Positions 9,282-17,653 are shown, numbered from the stretch's first letter. The stretch is DNA of 64,000 bases from Nocardia grenadensis NBRC 108939 (GCF_001613445.1 NZ_BDCJ01000018.1:124001-188000), one strand, 5' to 3'. Numbers and translations are program-made. The notes: generated from the sequence alone by a model not told the origin.

Positions 9282-10556
9282 GTGACCGTGAACAGCAGGA
9301 TTCCGGGATTCAAGGACTCGTCCGTCGAGCACCGTCGCTCGGTTGTTTCCGAGCGGACCGGAGTAGCTGTCGCGGAGCTGGACGTTCTCGAACCCGCGCA
9401 CGGCCTGGACACCGAGCATGCCGATCACATGATCGAGAATGTGATCGGAGTGCTGGGTATTCCGGTCGGCATCGCCACCAACTTCCGGGTGAACGGCCGA
9501 GATTATCTGGTCCCCATGGCCACCGAGGAGCCGTCGGTCGTCGCCGCGGCGAGCAATGCCGCACGCATGGCCCGCGAGCGAGGCGGATTCTTCACCTCCG
9601 GCACCGGTCCGGTGATGCAGGCGCAGATCCAGCTGCTGGACCTCCCCGATCCCGAGGCCGCGCGCCTGCGAATTCTGGAGCAACGCTCGACCATCGTGGA
9701 CCTCGCCAACGAGCAGGACCCGACCCTGGTCCGGTTCGGCGGCGGCGCGACAGACCTACAGGTGCGCCTGGTGCCGACGCGAACCGGCACGCATGTCGTC
9801 GCGCATCTGGTGGTCGATGTGCGCGATGCGATGGGGGCCAACGCGGTCAACACCATGGCCGAGGCCATCGCGCCCCGGCTCGCGGCCGTCGCCGGCGGGC
9901 GGCCCCTGCTCCGCATCCTCACCAATATGGCCGATCGGCGAATCGTGCGGGCCCGCGCCGTTTTCGACCGTGACCTGCTGGGCGGTGAGCAGGTCGTCGA
10001 CGATATCGTGCACGCCTCCGCACTCGCCGAAGCAGACCCCTACCGTGCCGCCACGCACAACAAGGGCATCATGAACGGCATCACCGCCGCGGTCCTGGCC
10101 TCCGGTAACGACACCCGCGCCGTCGAAGCGGGCTGTCACTCCCACGCCGTCGGTCCCGAGGGGCGGTACGCAGCTCTTTCGCACTTCGAGAGGACCGCCG
10201 ACGGACACCTGTCCGGCACGCTGGAGGTGCCGATGGCGGTGGGTCTCGTGGGCGGAGCCACCAAGGCCCATCCCGTCGCACGGGCAGCGATCAAGATACT
10301 CGGCGTGGCGTCGGCCACCGAACTCGCGGAGGTCGTGGTCGCGGTGGGACTGGCCCAGAATCTCGCCGCCTGCCGCGCCCTCGCGGCCGAAGGTATCCAG
10401 CGTGGCCATATGAGCCTCCACGCCCGTACCGTCGCGGTCACCGCCGGAGCGAGCACCGGGGAACTCGACGCTGTCGTCGCGCAACTCATCCAGGACCGCA
10501 ACATTCGCGTCGAGCACGCCGAGAAGGTGCTCACCGACCTGCGGAACGCAAGCTGA
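9282..10556 (+). CDS. mvaA: Class II hydroxymethylglutaryl-CoA reductase
   Basis: A 424-residue enzyme interconverting mevalonate and HMG-CoA. Class II hallmarks are present: ENVIGVLGIP, ATEEPSVVAAAS, DAMGANAVNTMAEA, the catalytic lysine in THNKGIMNG and the catalytic histidine near the end in GHMSLHAR. The length matches the bacterial class II form (about 428 residues) and not the longer class I form. The GTG at 9282 has a GGAGGG ribosome site 7 bases upstream. It is followed at once by HMG-CoA lyase and there is no HMG-CoA synthase or mevalonate kinase, so the reaction probably runs in the oxidative direction: mevalonate to HMG-CoA. This parallels the mvaAB operon of Pseudomonas mevalonii. 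Confidence 0.92.
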   Translation: MTVNSRIPGFKDSSVEHRRSVVSERTGVAVAELDVLEPAHGLDTEHADHMIENVIGVLGIPVGIATNFRVNGRDYLVPMATEEPSVVAAASNAARMARERGGFFTSGTGPVMQAQIQLLDLPDPEAARLRILEQRSTIVDLANEQDPTLVRFGGGATDLQVRLVPTRTGTHVVAHLVVDVRDAMGANAVNTMAEAIAPRLAAVAGGRPLLRILTNMADRRIVRARAVFDRDLLGGEQVVDDIVHASALAEADPYRAATHNKGIMNGITAAVLASGNDTRAVEAGCHSHAVGPEGRYAALSHFERTADGHLSGTLEVPMAVGLVGGATKAHPVARAAIKILGVASATELAEVVVAVGLAQNLAACRALAAEGIQRGHMSLHARTVAVTAGASTGELDAVVAQLIQDRNIRVEHAEKVLTDLRNAS

Positions 10557-10557
10557 G

Positions 10558-11520
10558 GTGGCGCCGGACACCGAGGCCGTCCGCCGGCCCGCACCGCAGG
10601 TCCACCGCAGGCCGGATCTGCCGGCCGCGGTCCGGGTGTACGAGGTCGGCCCCCGCGACGGTCTCCAGGCAGAAGCCACTGTGGTGCCGACACCGGTCAA
10701 AGCCGAATTCTGTCGGCGGCTCGTCGCCGCGGGGGTGTCGGCGCTCGAGCTCACGAGCTTCGTCTCACCGCGATGGATCCCACAGCTGTCCGATGCCGAG
10801 CGACTGCTGGCCGTGCTGGACCTGCCCAGCGATATCCGCCGGGTGGTGCTGGCACCGAATCGCCGCGGGCTCGACAGGGCGTTGGCCGCCGGCGCCACGG
10901 AACTCGCCGTATTCGTGAGCGCGACCGAGACCTTCGCGGACAAGAATCTGCACACCACCGTCGCCGGCGCGATCGAATCCGCACGCCCCGTAGTGCACGG
11001 TGCCGGAGCACAGGGGCTTGCCACGCGCGGATACATCTCGATGTGTTTCGGGGACCCCTGGGAGGGCGCTGTCGGCACCTCGGCCGTAGCCGATATCGCC
11101 GAACGTCTCCTCGACCTGGGGGTGGCCTCGATCTCGCTGGGCGACACCATCGGGGTGGCCACGCCCGGACACGTCCTCGACCTGCTGGAAGCCCTGTTCG
11201 ACCGCGGTATCCGCCCGGAGATCACGGCGATGCATTTCCACGACACCTACGGCCAGGCGCTCGCGAACGTCTATGCCGCCCTGAGCGCCGGGATCACCGA
11301 GTTCGACAGCGCCGCCGGCGGCCTGGGTCGCTGTCCGTATGCCGCCGGAGCCACCGGAAATCTCGCCACCGAGGACCTGGTGTGGATGCTGCACGGCCTC
11401 GGTATCACCACCGGTATCGATCTGGACGCGCTCATCGCGACTTCCTGGTGGATGTCGACCGTCATCGGTCGACCCAGCCCTTCCCGAGTGGTCCGCGCCC
11501 GCACCGCCTCGACATCCTGA
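10558..11520 (+). CDS. mvaB: Hydroxymethylglutaryl-CoA lyase
   Basis: A 320-residue TIM-barrel enzyme that splits HMG-CoA into acetoacetate and acetyl-CoA. It has the family opening VRVYEVGPRDGLQAE, ELTSFVSPRWIPQLSD, the metal-binding pair in MHFHDTYGQALAN, and the catalytic cysteine loop GGLGRCPYAAGATGNLATED. The start is a GTG one base after the mvaA stop, so translation is almost certainly coupled. The first 24 residues are an extra tail before the barrel. Together with mvaA it would convert mevalonate to central metabolites; HMG-CoA from leucine breakdown is a second possible substrate, but no leucine-pathway gene is nearby. Confidence 0.92.
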   Translation: MAPDTEAVRRPAPQVHRRPDLPAAVRVYEVGPRDGLQAEATVVPTPVKAEFCRRLVAAGVSALELTSFVSPRWIPQLSDAERLLAVLDLPSDIRRVVLAPNRRGLDRALAAGATELAVFVSATETFADKNLHTTVAGAIESARPVVHGAGAQGLATRGYISMCFGDPWEGAVGTSAVADIAERLLDLGVASISLGDTIGVATPGHVLDLLEALFDRGIRPEITAMHFHDTYGQALANVYAALSAGITEFDSAAGGLGRCPYAAGATGNLATEDLVWMLHGLGITTGIDLDALIATSWWMSTVIGRPSPSRVVRARTASTS

Positions 11521-11553
11521 CCTGCCCGCCCCCACGACGCCGACGGAGTACCC

Positions 11554-12045
11554 ATGCCCACCCAACCCCCGCCGACCACGGCACCGACACCGGTCGGCCC
11601 GCCCACCACAGAGCCGGCCGCCGGCAACGAACAACCGCAGTACCTGGAGGTATGGGGTGATACCGTCGTCGGTCGCCACCTGGCCCTATCCGTGGTCATC
11701 GGCATCGGCGTGAGCCTGTCCGCACTTCTGCTGTCGGACCGGGCTTTCTCTTCGTTCGTGGCCAACGACTCGCTCGCCGACGCCTACGCTCTCCTCGTGG
11801 GGATCGCCGGATGTGTGATCGCCGGTCTGATCTGCGGGTGGCTTTTCCGTCCGAAACGGATCGTGGTCACCGAGGTGTCCGAAGACGCGGCCGTCGGCGA
11901 GGTCATCGCCGCACTGCGCGAGGAACGACACGGGCTGGGCTCGCTCGACGATCTGCCCGCACACACCCGGCGCGAACTCGACGAACTCGGGTTGAGCCGG
12001 CGGTTCACCGAAGCCGAACACTCCACCACCGGGACAGTGTCATGA
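11554..12045 (+). CDS. Two-helix membrane protein paired with TctA-like permease
   Basis: A 163-residue protein with a proline/threonine-rich N-tail, two predicted membrane helices (about residues 44–62, LALSVVIGIGVSLSALLLS, and 77–98, AYALLVGIAGCVIAGLICGW) and a soluble C-tail of about 60 charged residues. It ends in an ATGA overlap with the TctA-like permease, so the two are made together. In tripartite tricarboxylate transporters this position is held by TctB, but TctB normally has four helices and no such tail. It is therefore either a divergent small subunit or a new partner. The family is not recognised. Confidence 0.75.
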   Translation: MPTQPPPTTAPTPVGPPTTEPAAGNEQPQYLEVWGDTVVGRHLALSVVIGIGVSLSALLLSDRAFSSFVANDSLADAYALLVGIAGCVIAGLICGWLFRPKRIVVTEVSEDAAVGEVIAALREERHGLGSLDDLPAHTRRELDELGLSRRFTEAEHSTTGTVS

Positions 12046-13421
12046 GTTCGATCCTCACCAGCGATATCGCGCTGGCCATCATGCTCGCCGTGGTCGGCGC
12101 AATCGTCTTCTCGTTGATCGGGATGGTCTCGGGTACCGACGAAACCGCGACCATCGCCCCGCTGACCCTGCTGGTGATTCTGCTCGGCGCTCCCCCGGCA
12201 GGCGTGTTCACCTTCTTCCTCGCCGGAGCCGTGGCCAAACATATGACGCATGCGGCGCCGACCACACTCCTCGGTATACCCGGGGACACGATGGCGGTTC
12301 CGCTCATGCGCGAAGCGCGGATGTTACGCGCACTCGGCGTGCCCCATATCGCGCTCCGCAAAGCGATCTCCGCGGCCCTCATCGCCGCTGTGATAGCCGT
12401 CCCCGCCGCCGTACTGTTCGCCGTGCTGCTGGCCCCGGTCGCCGACACGGTCCAGTCCGCCGCGCCGTGGTTGTTCCTGCTGGCCGCCCTCGGCATCGCC
12501 TACGCTTCGCCCGGGAAATGGGCGGGCGTGCTCGCGCTCGTACCCTTCGTGGTCCTCATCCTCGGCCTCAAACAGCTCACGGCCTCCTACGATGTCGCGC
12601 TCAACATCAGTTACTTCCTCGGCATCGCCGTCGGGCCACTGATCGCCGATCTCTTCTTGTCGTTGGGACCACAGGGACGTGCCGAGATGGCACGCAAGGA
12701 GCCGGCGACGGTATGGCTGGCACCCGACGTCAAGACCTGGAAGGGCTACTTTCCCAACCCTTTCCGGATCCTCGACCGTGGCCAGACCGGCTATGTCGCG
12801 GCCACCGCCACCGTGTCGAGCGCCACCTTCGTTTTCAGTCCGGTCGCCATGACGGTCCTGATGGGTGAAGTGGTCGGGAGCCGTATCAAGCACGGCTACC
12901 GTCGGCTCACCTCGGTGATCGCCGCCCGCAACGGCACGACCGAATCCACCTATATCGCCGAAGCCCTGATCCCCCTCATCGCCTTCGGACTGCCACTGAG
13001 TCCGGTCGCCGCCGGGCCCGCCGCCCCCCTGTTCAACGCGCCACCGGTTTTCACCACCGACGACGGCAACGGCAATATCGACAACCTGTCCACCGCACTC
13101 ACCAGCACCGAATTCCTGTTCTACGGACTCGCTGCCGTCGCGGTGGCCGGGCTCATCGCCTACCCCTTCGCGATGAACTTCGCCCACCGGGCCGCGACCG
13201 TCGTCGTGCGGTTCGTGAGCCATGAAGCCATCATCGCCGCCTTCGCCGGACTGGTCGTGGTGATCAGCGTGTGGGAAGGCGGGATCCTGGGACTCGCCGT
13301 GACCCTCACGGTCGGCCTCGTGGGCGGCCTGCTGTGCCGGTTCTTCAAGATCCACGCCGGAGTGTTGTTCATGGGTTACTACGTCGCGGTATTGACGATC
13401 CCCGCAGTGCTCGCTCTCTGA
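12042..13421 (+). CDS. TctA-family permease, putative mevalonate transporter
   Basis: A 459-residue polytopic membrane protein with about ten to twelve hydrophobic segments. The TctA signature is visible as PTTLLGIPGDTMAVPLMREA near residue 75, with a second copy-like region around ALIPLIAFGLPLSPVAAGPA. TctA proteins are the large permease of tripartite tricarboxylate transporters, which normally need a periplasmic binding protein, TctC; none is encoded here. It is the last gene of the PucR–mvaA–mvaB set and ends 31 bases before a strong terminator, so the likely cargo is mevalonate or a similar branched hydroxy acid. The transport role is family-based; the substrate is inferred from context. 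Confidence 0.85.
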   Translation: MSSILTSDIALAIMLAVVGAIVFSLIGMVSGTDETATIAPLTLLVILLGAPPAGVFTFFLAGAVAKHMTHAAPTTLLGIPGDTMAVPLMREARMLRALGVPHIALRKAISAALIAAVIAVPAAVLFAVLLAPVADTVQSAAPWLFLLAALGIAYASPGKWAGVLALVPFVVLILGLKQLTASYDVALNISYFLGIAVGPLIADLFLSLGPQGRAEMARKEPATVWLAPDVKTWKGYFPNPFRILDRGQTGYVAATATVSSATFVFSPVAMTVLMGEVVGSRIKHGYRRLTSVIAARNGTTESTYIAEALIPLIAFGLPLSPVAAGPAAPLFNAPPVFTTDDGNGNIDNLSTALTSTEFLFYGLAAVAVAGLIAYPFAMNFAHRAATVVVRFVSHEAIIAAFAGLVVVISVWEGGILGLAVTLTVGLVGGLLCRFFKIHAGVLFMGYYVAVLTIPAVLAL

Positions 13422-13452
13422 GCGAGCACCGACCGTCTCCGGGAAATCCGAG

Positions 13453-13493
13453 GGTTCCGCCGCCGCTACCGACCACGGTGCGGCGGCGGAACC
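13453..13493. terminator. Terminator after the mevalonate operon
   Basis: A perfect 14-bp stem (GGTTCCGCCGCCGC with its complement) encloses an inner ACCG-ACCA-CGGT hairpin. It lies 31 bases after the permease stop. Confidence 0.75.
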
Positions 13494-13794
13494 ATTGCCA
13501 TACAGCGTCTCCACAGTCCACACCGGTAGGCAAGCGACTCGCCGATTCCGGTGTCCTGGTCGAGCATGTTCCGGCGGGGCGTCATCGAGGCCGACGGACT
13601 CGCCTCGTCGGACGGGCTCGCGTCGGCGGCGGACTCGCGGCCGGGCATCCACCCACGCCACCGTGATCCCCACGGTGCTGCTCACCCTGGTCACAGCCCT
13701 CGCTGTGGTCGTCGATATCGCCCCGGCCCGCCGATAGCGCCCCTGCGGACACGGCAGAGCTTCATAGGGTTTCCCTTTGGCTATCCAAGGATTG

Positions 13795-13811
13795 CAATGG
13801 GTTGTCCATTG
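13795..13811. promoter_or_regulatory. Inverted repeat before the HisD-like gene
   Basis: CAATGG-GTTGT-CCATTG is a perfect 6-bp-arm repeat whose right arm ends 26 bases before the ATG; an imperfect CCTTTGG/CCAAGG repeat lies just upstream at about 13774–13790. This is a likely operator for an unlinked repressor; the neighbourhood is distinctly AT-richer than the genes. Confidence 0.5.
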
Positions 13812-13836
13812 ATACGGGAGGCCATACCGTCGAATC

Positions 13837-15165
13837 ATGAAGTTCACCCCCGCCCGCCTCGCCGAACTCGAAGGCTCCTTCCAGATCCTCAAGCGCCCCG
13901 CGCTGGACCGCCCGGCCGCCCAGCGCGACCCGAGGGTCATCGCCACCGTCTCGGAGATGCTCTCCACGATCGAGCAGGGCGGCCTCGACGCGGTGCTGTC
14001 CTATGCCCGCGATCTCGACGGCTTCACCGCCACCCAGGTCGAACTCGGCGCGGCCGAACTGGCGCGGTCCGGCGATTCGCTGTCGCCCGAGCTGCGGGCG
14101 GCACTGGAACTGGGCCACGAACGGACCAGCGCGTTCGCCCGCGAAACCCGTTCGCATCTGGTGGATTTCGAAACCCGGCCGACACCCGGCCTGACCACCG
14201 GCGTGCGCTACGTACCGATCTCCCGGGTGGGCGCCTACGTGCCGGCCGGCCGTTTCCCGCTGCTCGCCGGGGCGTTCATGACCGTCGGCGTGGCCAAGGT
14301 GGCCGGGGTCCCGACCGTCCTCGCCTGCACTCCCCCGCGCCGCGACGGCACCGCCGACCCCGCCGTGCTCTACTCCTGCCATCTCTCCGGCGCCGACCGC
14401 GTCTATGTGCTGGGCGGTGTCCAGGCGCTGGCCGCCATGGCGTTCGGCCTGCTCGGTGAACCGTCGGTCGATATGCTCGTCGGCGCCGGCAACGCCTATG
14501 TGGCCGAGGCCAAACGGCAGCTTTTCGGCAAGGTCGCCATCGACCTGCCGGCCGGCCCGTCGGAGGTCGCGGTGATCGCCGACGAGACGGCCGATCCGGC
14601 CACCGTCGCCGCCGATCTCCTCGGCCAGGCCGAACACGGCACCGAATCGCCCGCCGCCCTGGTCACCACCTCGCGGCAACTCGGCGAAGCGGTGATCGCC
14701 GAGGCCGACCGGCAACTGGAAACCCTGAAGACCCGGGATATCGCCGGACCGGCCTGGCGCGACTACGGGTCGGTGACCTGGGCCAAGGACCCCGCGACCG
14801 CCGCGGCCCTGATGGACGATCTCGCGCCCGAACACCTGGAGATCCAGACCGCCGACGACGAGTACTACCACAACACCCTGCACAACTACGGCTCGATCTT
14901 CCTCGGCCGCTGGAGCACGGTGGCGTACTCCGACAAGGGCATGGCGGGCACCAACCATGTGCTGCCGACCGCCGGTGGCGCCAAACACAGTGCGGGCCTT
15001 TCGGTCTCCCGCTTCCTCAAGCCGCTGACCTACCAGCGCGTGGAGCGGTCGGCCACCCCCGAGGTGGCCGGTGCCGTCGAAACCATCTCGCAGTACGAAG
15101 GTATGGCCGCTCACGAGGCGACCGCGACCCTCCGCCTCGATGCCTACCGGGCCGGCGAGGCCTGA
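13837..15165 (+). CDS. Histidinol-dehydrogenase-family NAD enzyme
   Basis: A 442-residue member of the histidinol dehydrogenase superfamily, NAD-dependent zinc enzymes that oxidise an alcohol in two steps to an acid. Seen: YVPISRVGAYVPAGRFPLL, a nucleotide loop GAGNAYVAEAKRQLFG, AGPSEVAVIADE, the zinc-binding QAEHG and a C-terminal APEHLEIQT with TNHVLPT. It stands alone, with no other his genes, and AGRFPLLAGAFMTVGVAKVAGV departs from the GGTAAYPSSVLMNAIPAKVAGV pattern of true HisD. That pattern is closer to HpsN-type sulfopropanediol dehydrogenases. True function is therefore uncertain: a catabolic alcohol dehydrogenase is more likely than histidine synthesis. It ends 43 bases before a terminator. 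Confidence 0.85.
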   Translation: MKFTPARLAELEGSFQILKRPALDRPAAQRDPRVIATVSEMLSTIEQGGLDAVLSYARDLDGFTATQVELGAAELARSGDSLSPELRAALELGHERTSAFARETRSHLVDFETRPTPGLTTGVRYVPISRVGAYVPAGRFPLLAGAFMTVGVAKVAGVPTVLACTPPRRDGTADPAVLYSCHLSGADRVYVLGGVQALAAMAFGLLGEPSVDMLVGAGNAYVAEAKRQLFGKVAIDLPAGPSEVAVIADETADPATVAADLLGQAEHGTESPAALVTTSRQLGEAVIAEADRQLETLKTRDIAGPAWRDYGSVTWAKDPATAAALMDDLAPEHLEIQTADDEYYHNTLHNYGSIFLGRWSTVAYSDKGMAGTNHVLPTAGGAKHSAGLSVSRFLKPLTYQRVERSATPEVAGAVETISQYEGMAAHEATATLRLDAYRAGEA

Positions 15166-15208
15166 AATACGCCCCGGCGGGCCGTCGGCCCGCGCGGCCG
15201 TAACCGGC

Positions 15209-15243
15209 GTGCCCCCACCCCGAATCACGCGAGGTGGGGGCAC
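15209..15243. terminator. Bidirectional terminator
   Basis: GTGCCCCCACC and its exact complement (11 bp) enclose a 13-base loop. It lies between two convergent genes (ending at 15165 on plus and 15258 on minus) and can serve both. Confidence 0.75.
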
Positions 15244-15257
15244 TCCGATTCTCGAGC

Positions 15258-15656
15258 TCAGGGCCACCAGAGCGCGACCGTGAGCCCCAGCAGACCCAGC
15301 ACCAGCTGCATCAGCGTCAGGTCAGCCATCCACCGGCCGCCCCCGCGGGCCCTCGGCACTGCCCCAGCGGTGACCGCGCGGGTAGAGCCGGATCGGGTGA
15401 TCAATGCCGCGTGCTCGGTGACCAGCTGCCGCACCGATTCGGCGTGTTCGAAACCGGGTACAACCACTGCCCGCGCGCCGAACTCGCTCGCGTGCCGGGC
15501 CAGCGCCAGCACGGTCACCAGCGGACGCGCGTCCGTGTACACGGTGTACACGAGCCGATATCCGTGCCGCCGCGCCAGCTCGTGCAGGTCCACGGTGGGC
15601 GCGGGAACATCACGCCTGACCAGACCAATCGCGGCCGGACTCTCAGCAGTGACCAC
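15258..15656 (-). CDS. Small protein of unknown function with C-terminal hydrophobic tail
   Basis: A 132-residue protein. The first part (AIGLVRRDVPAPTVDLHELARRHGYRLVYTVY, ALARHASEFGARAVVVPGFEHAESVRQLVTEHAALIT) looks like an alternating helix–strand fold, and similar short proteins seem common in Nocardia genomes. The C-terminus (LMQLVLGLLGLTVALWW) could be one membrane anchor. The GTG at 15656 has a GGGAGG ribosome site 5 bases before it. No enzyme motif is visible. The region around it carries decayed regulatory genes, suggesting accessory DNA. Confidence 0.6.
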   Translation of the reverse strand: MVTAESPAAIGLVRRDVPAPTVDLHELARRHGYRLVYTVYTDARPLVTVLALARHASEFGARAVVVPGFEHAESVRQLVTEHAALITRSGSTRAVTAGAVPRARGGGRWMADLTLMQLVLGLLGLTVALWWP

Positions 15657-15889
15657 GCGGGCCTCCCGCGTCCGCGCACCATCGCCGCATCGCGGATGCG
15701 ATGAACTCCAACTTCTCGATCGGCGGCAGCACCGCCGCGGGCCCGTCCGGAATCCGCGTGCCCCCCGGGGTGCGAGCAGGTAGCCGGCCCGGACACGCTT
15801 CGCTCGGCCGACCGCACCGTAATCCTGTGGCATACATGGTTGATCCACTGCTCCTGGCTAGTCTTGGAGGGCACCCGGCGCAGGGTCCA

Positions 15890-16117
15890 ACAAGCGCTTC
15901 CCCATTCGTACTGTTCTCGTTCCCGCCACTTTTGACATCCAAGCTCCAGGAACCCCCGGTGGCCTACGTCGAAGGACTGGCCGGCGACCTATATCTGGAA
16001 CGCGAGGCCGAAGTGAAGCGGTTCTCCCGGGAGGCAGAATCCATCCGGCAGGTAGCGTTGCCCAGGTCGGCATCGAGGGACCTGATGCTGAAAGCACTAA
16101 AGGAGTGGCAACCGTGA
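15890..16117 (+). pseudogene. C-terminal remnant of a DUF5753 helix-turn-helix regulator
   Basis: The last ~75 codons read SPFVLFSFPP…EPPVAYVEGLAGDLYLEREAEVKRF…LPRSASRDLMLKAL, which matches the end of the DUF5753 domain of XRE-type regulators that normally sit directly before DUF397 genes. The XRE helix-turn-helix and most of DUF5753 are missing; upstream sequence in the same frame is unrelated. The stop overlaps the DUF397 start, as in intact pairs. The gene has therefore lost about 200 N-terminal residues while its partner stayed whole. Confidence 0.7.
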
Positions 16118-16317
16118 TCGAGCAGACGGCCGCGAAGTGGTTCAAGAGCAGCCGCAGCCATGGTGGTAAAGACTGCGTGGAAGCTGCACATCTGGAAAAC
16201 GGACATGTGGGCGTGCGCGACTCCAAGAATCCGACGGGCCCCGCTCTGATCTTCACACCTGGTGAATGGGACGCCTTCCTGGCGGGCACCAAGTCCGGAG
16301 AGTTCGACCGGTCGTAG
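16114..16317 (+). CDS. DUF397 small protein
   Basis: A 67-residue DUF397 protein: WFKSSRSHGGKDCVEAAHLENGHVGVRDSKNP, then FTPGEWDAFLAGTKSGEFD. DUF397 proteins are small partners of XRE/DUF5753 regulators in actinomycetes, as in the BldB-like and Scr1-type pairs, and have been proposed to act as toxin–antitoxin-like or developmental modules. The GTG at 16114 is used because GGAG lies 8 bases upstream; a GTG at 16105 is also in frame. Its usual upstream regulator is only a fragment here, so the protein may no longer be controlled. Confidence 0.8.
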   Translation: MIEQTAAKWFKSSRSHGGKDCVEAAHLENGHVGVRDSKNPTGPALIFTPGEWDAFLAGTKSGEFDRS

Positions 16318-16535
16318 CCCTCGACCAATGAAACACCGGCCCGAGGCCGGTCACTCGGTCGCCGCGACTGCCTCGAAACGGGGCCGTGACGGCGACCGAG
16401 TCGTTTCCGCTTCCGGCCGACCCACCCGTATCCCTCGGCTTGCTCGACCGGCCCATGCCTACGGGACCGCCTCCTGAGTACGCGGAACATACTGGGCCAG
16501 TGGGCAAGTCAGAGACTGCGAGTAGTTTCGCAGCC

Positions 16536-17513
16536 ATGTCCGCCCAACCGTCGAACCCGCACGACGCGTATTTCCGGCACGTCCTGGCCCGCCCCGCCGA
16601 CGCCGCCTCGGAACTTCGCGCCGCGCTTCCCGATACCCTCACTCGGCGGATCGACTGGAGCCGACTACAACTGCAACCGGGTAGCTTCGTCTCCACCGAA
16701 CTACGCTCCCGATACAGCGATCTGCTCTATCGCACCCACCTCGACGGCCACGCGGCGTACATCTATCTGCTCATCGAACATCAGAGCAGCGTCGACCGGT
16801 TCATGCCGCTACGCATCCTCGAATACCTGGTCAACATCTGGAACCAGCACCGCGACCACCACCCGCACGCCCGCACCCTACCGGCTGTCATCCCCTTGGT
16901 CGTACACAGCAACAGCACCGGCCATCCCTGGAACGCACCCACCGAGATATCGGACCTCATCGATGTCGCCCCCGCGACCCGAGAAATCCTCCGGCCACAT
17001 CTACCGCGGCTGAGGTTCCTCCTCGACGATATCGCCGCCATCGACCTGGCTGCCCTGCGTGCCCGCGACCTCACCCCGGCCACCCGCGTCATGCTGGCCC
17101 TGCACAAGATCGCACCCCGGAACACAGACCTCGGCTCCGATATGCTGGAGCTGGTCGACGACCTGCGAGCCCTGTCGGCAGGACCGAACCCGATAAGCGA
17201 CCTCCAGGCTGTCATGACCTACATACTCATAGTGGGCGAAACCACCGAAGAAGGTCTGGACCCGTTGATCGAGCAACTCGGTCCCCGAGCCAAGGAGGCA
17301 ATAGTGACCACAGCCGAACGGCTCCGCGCCGAGGGCCGTGCCGAGGGCCGCGCCGAGGGCCGCGCCGCAACGTTGATCGAGTTGCTGACCGTAAAGTTCG
17401 GATCGGTACCGGAGACAACGATCCGCACGATCCGCGCTGCCGCCCCGGACCGCGTCGACACCTGGCTCCATCGCCTGATCACCGCCACCACGCTCGATCA
17501 GGTTTTCGCCTGA
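16536..17513 (+). CDS. Rpn-family recombination-promoting nuclease
   Basis: A 325-residue protein of the Rpn/PDDEXK_2 (transposase_31) family, DNA endonucleases related to E. coli RpnA. The opening PHDAYFRHVLARPADAASEL, the acid in RYSDLLYR and the YLLIEHQS strand (E-x-Q of the PD-(D/E)xK core) are visible near residues 8–95. The middle helical region, about 100–260, is typical. A short repeat (EGRA three times) lies near residue 270 before the C-terminal helical tail. RpnA-like proteins promote recombination and some act as phage-defence or toxin modules with internal-start antitoxins. No partner gene is seen. Confidence 0.8.
   Translation: MSAQPSNPHDAYFRHVLARPADAASELRAALPDTLTRRIDWSRLQLQPGSFVSTELRSRYSDLLYRTHLDGHAAYIYLLIEHQSSVDRFMPLRILEYLVNIWNQHRDHHPHARTLPAVIPLVVHSNSTGHPWNAPTEISDLIDVAPATREILRPHLPRLRFLLDDIAAIDLAALRARDLTPATRVMLALHKIAPRNTDLGSDMLELVDDLRALSAGPNPISDLQAVMTYILIVGETTEEGLDPLIEQLGPRAKEAIVTTAERLRAEGRAEGRAEGRAATLIELLTVKFGSVPETTIRTIRAAAPDRVDTWLHRLITATTLDQVFA
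17331..17366 (+). repeat. Three 12-base tandem repeats inside the Rpn gene
   Basis: GAGGGCCGTGCC followed by two copies of GAGGGCCGCGCC encode EGRA-EGRA-EGRA. The repeat stays in frame whatever the copy number, so the linker length can vary without breaking the gene. Confidence 0.85.
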
Positions 17514-17546
17514 GGGCCACGGCCTCCTCGACCGTATGCGCGTTCC

Positions 17547-17578
17547 GTCGTCGGCCGGGCATCCGGCTCGGCCACGAC
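17547..17578. terminator. Possible terminator between convergent genes
   Basis: GTCGTCGGCCG pairs with CGGCCACGAC (one bulge) around an 11-base loop, between the Rpn gene and the SDR gene that run towards each other. Confidence 0.4.
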
Positions 17579-17653
17579 AGCACCGTGTACCGGCTGCCGT
17601 GGTGAGACACGGCACCGCACGCTCGGCACGACAGGCCGAAGTCGCCGTCTGCC

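Larger units (their letters stand above)
13422..13836. other. Non-coding gap before the HisD-like gene
   Basis: Apart from the terminator and the operator listed separately, no gene is supported in these 415 bases. Open frames here have no recognisable protein features. Confidence 0.5.

Noticed and set aside
15643..15942. Minus-strand small open frame ending IEKLEFIASAMRRWCADAGG
   Set aside because: Only the last ~25 residues look protein-like and they overlap the next gene's start; it may be a decayed leader gene but cannot be supported.
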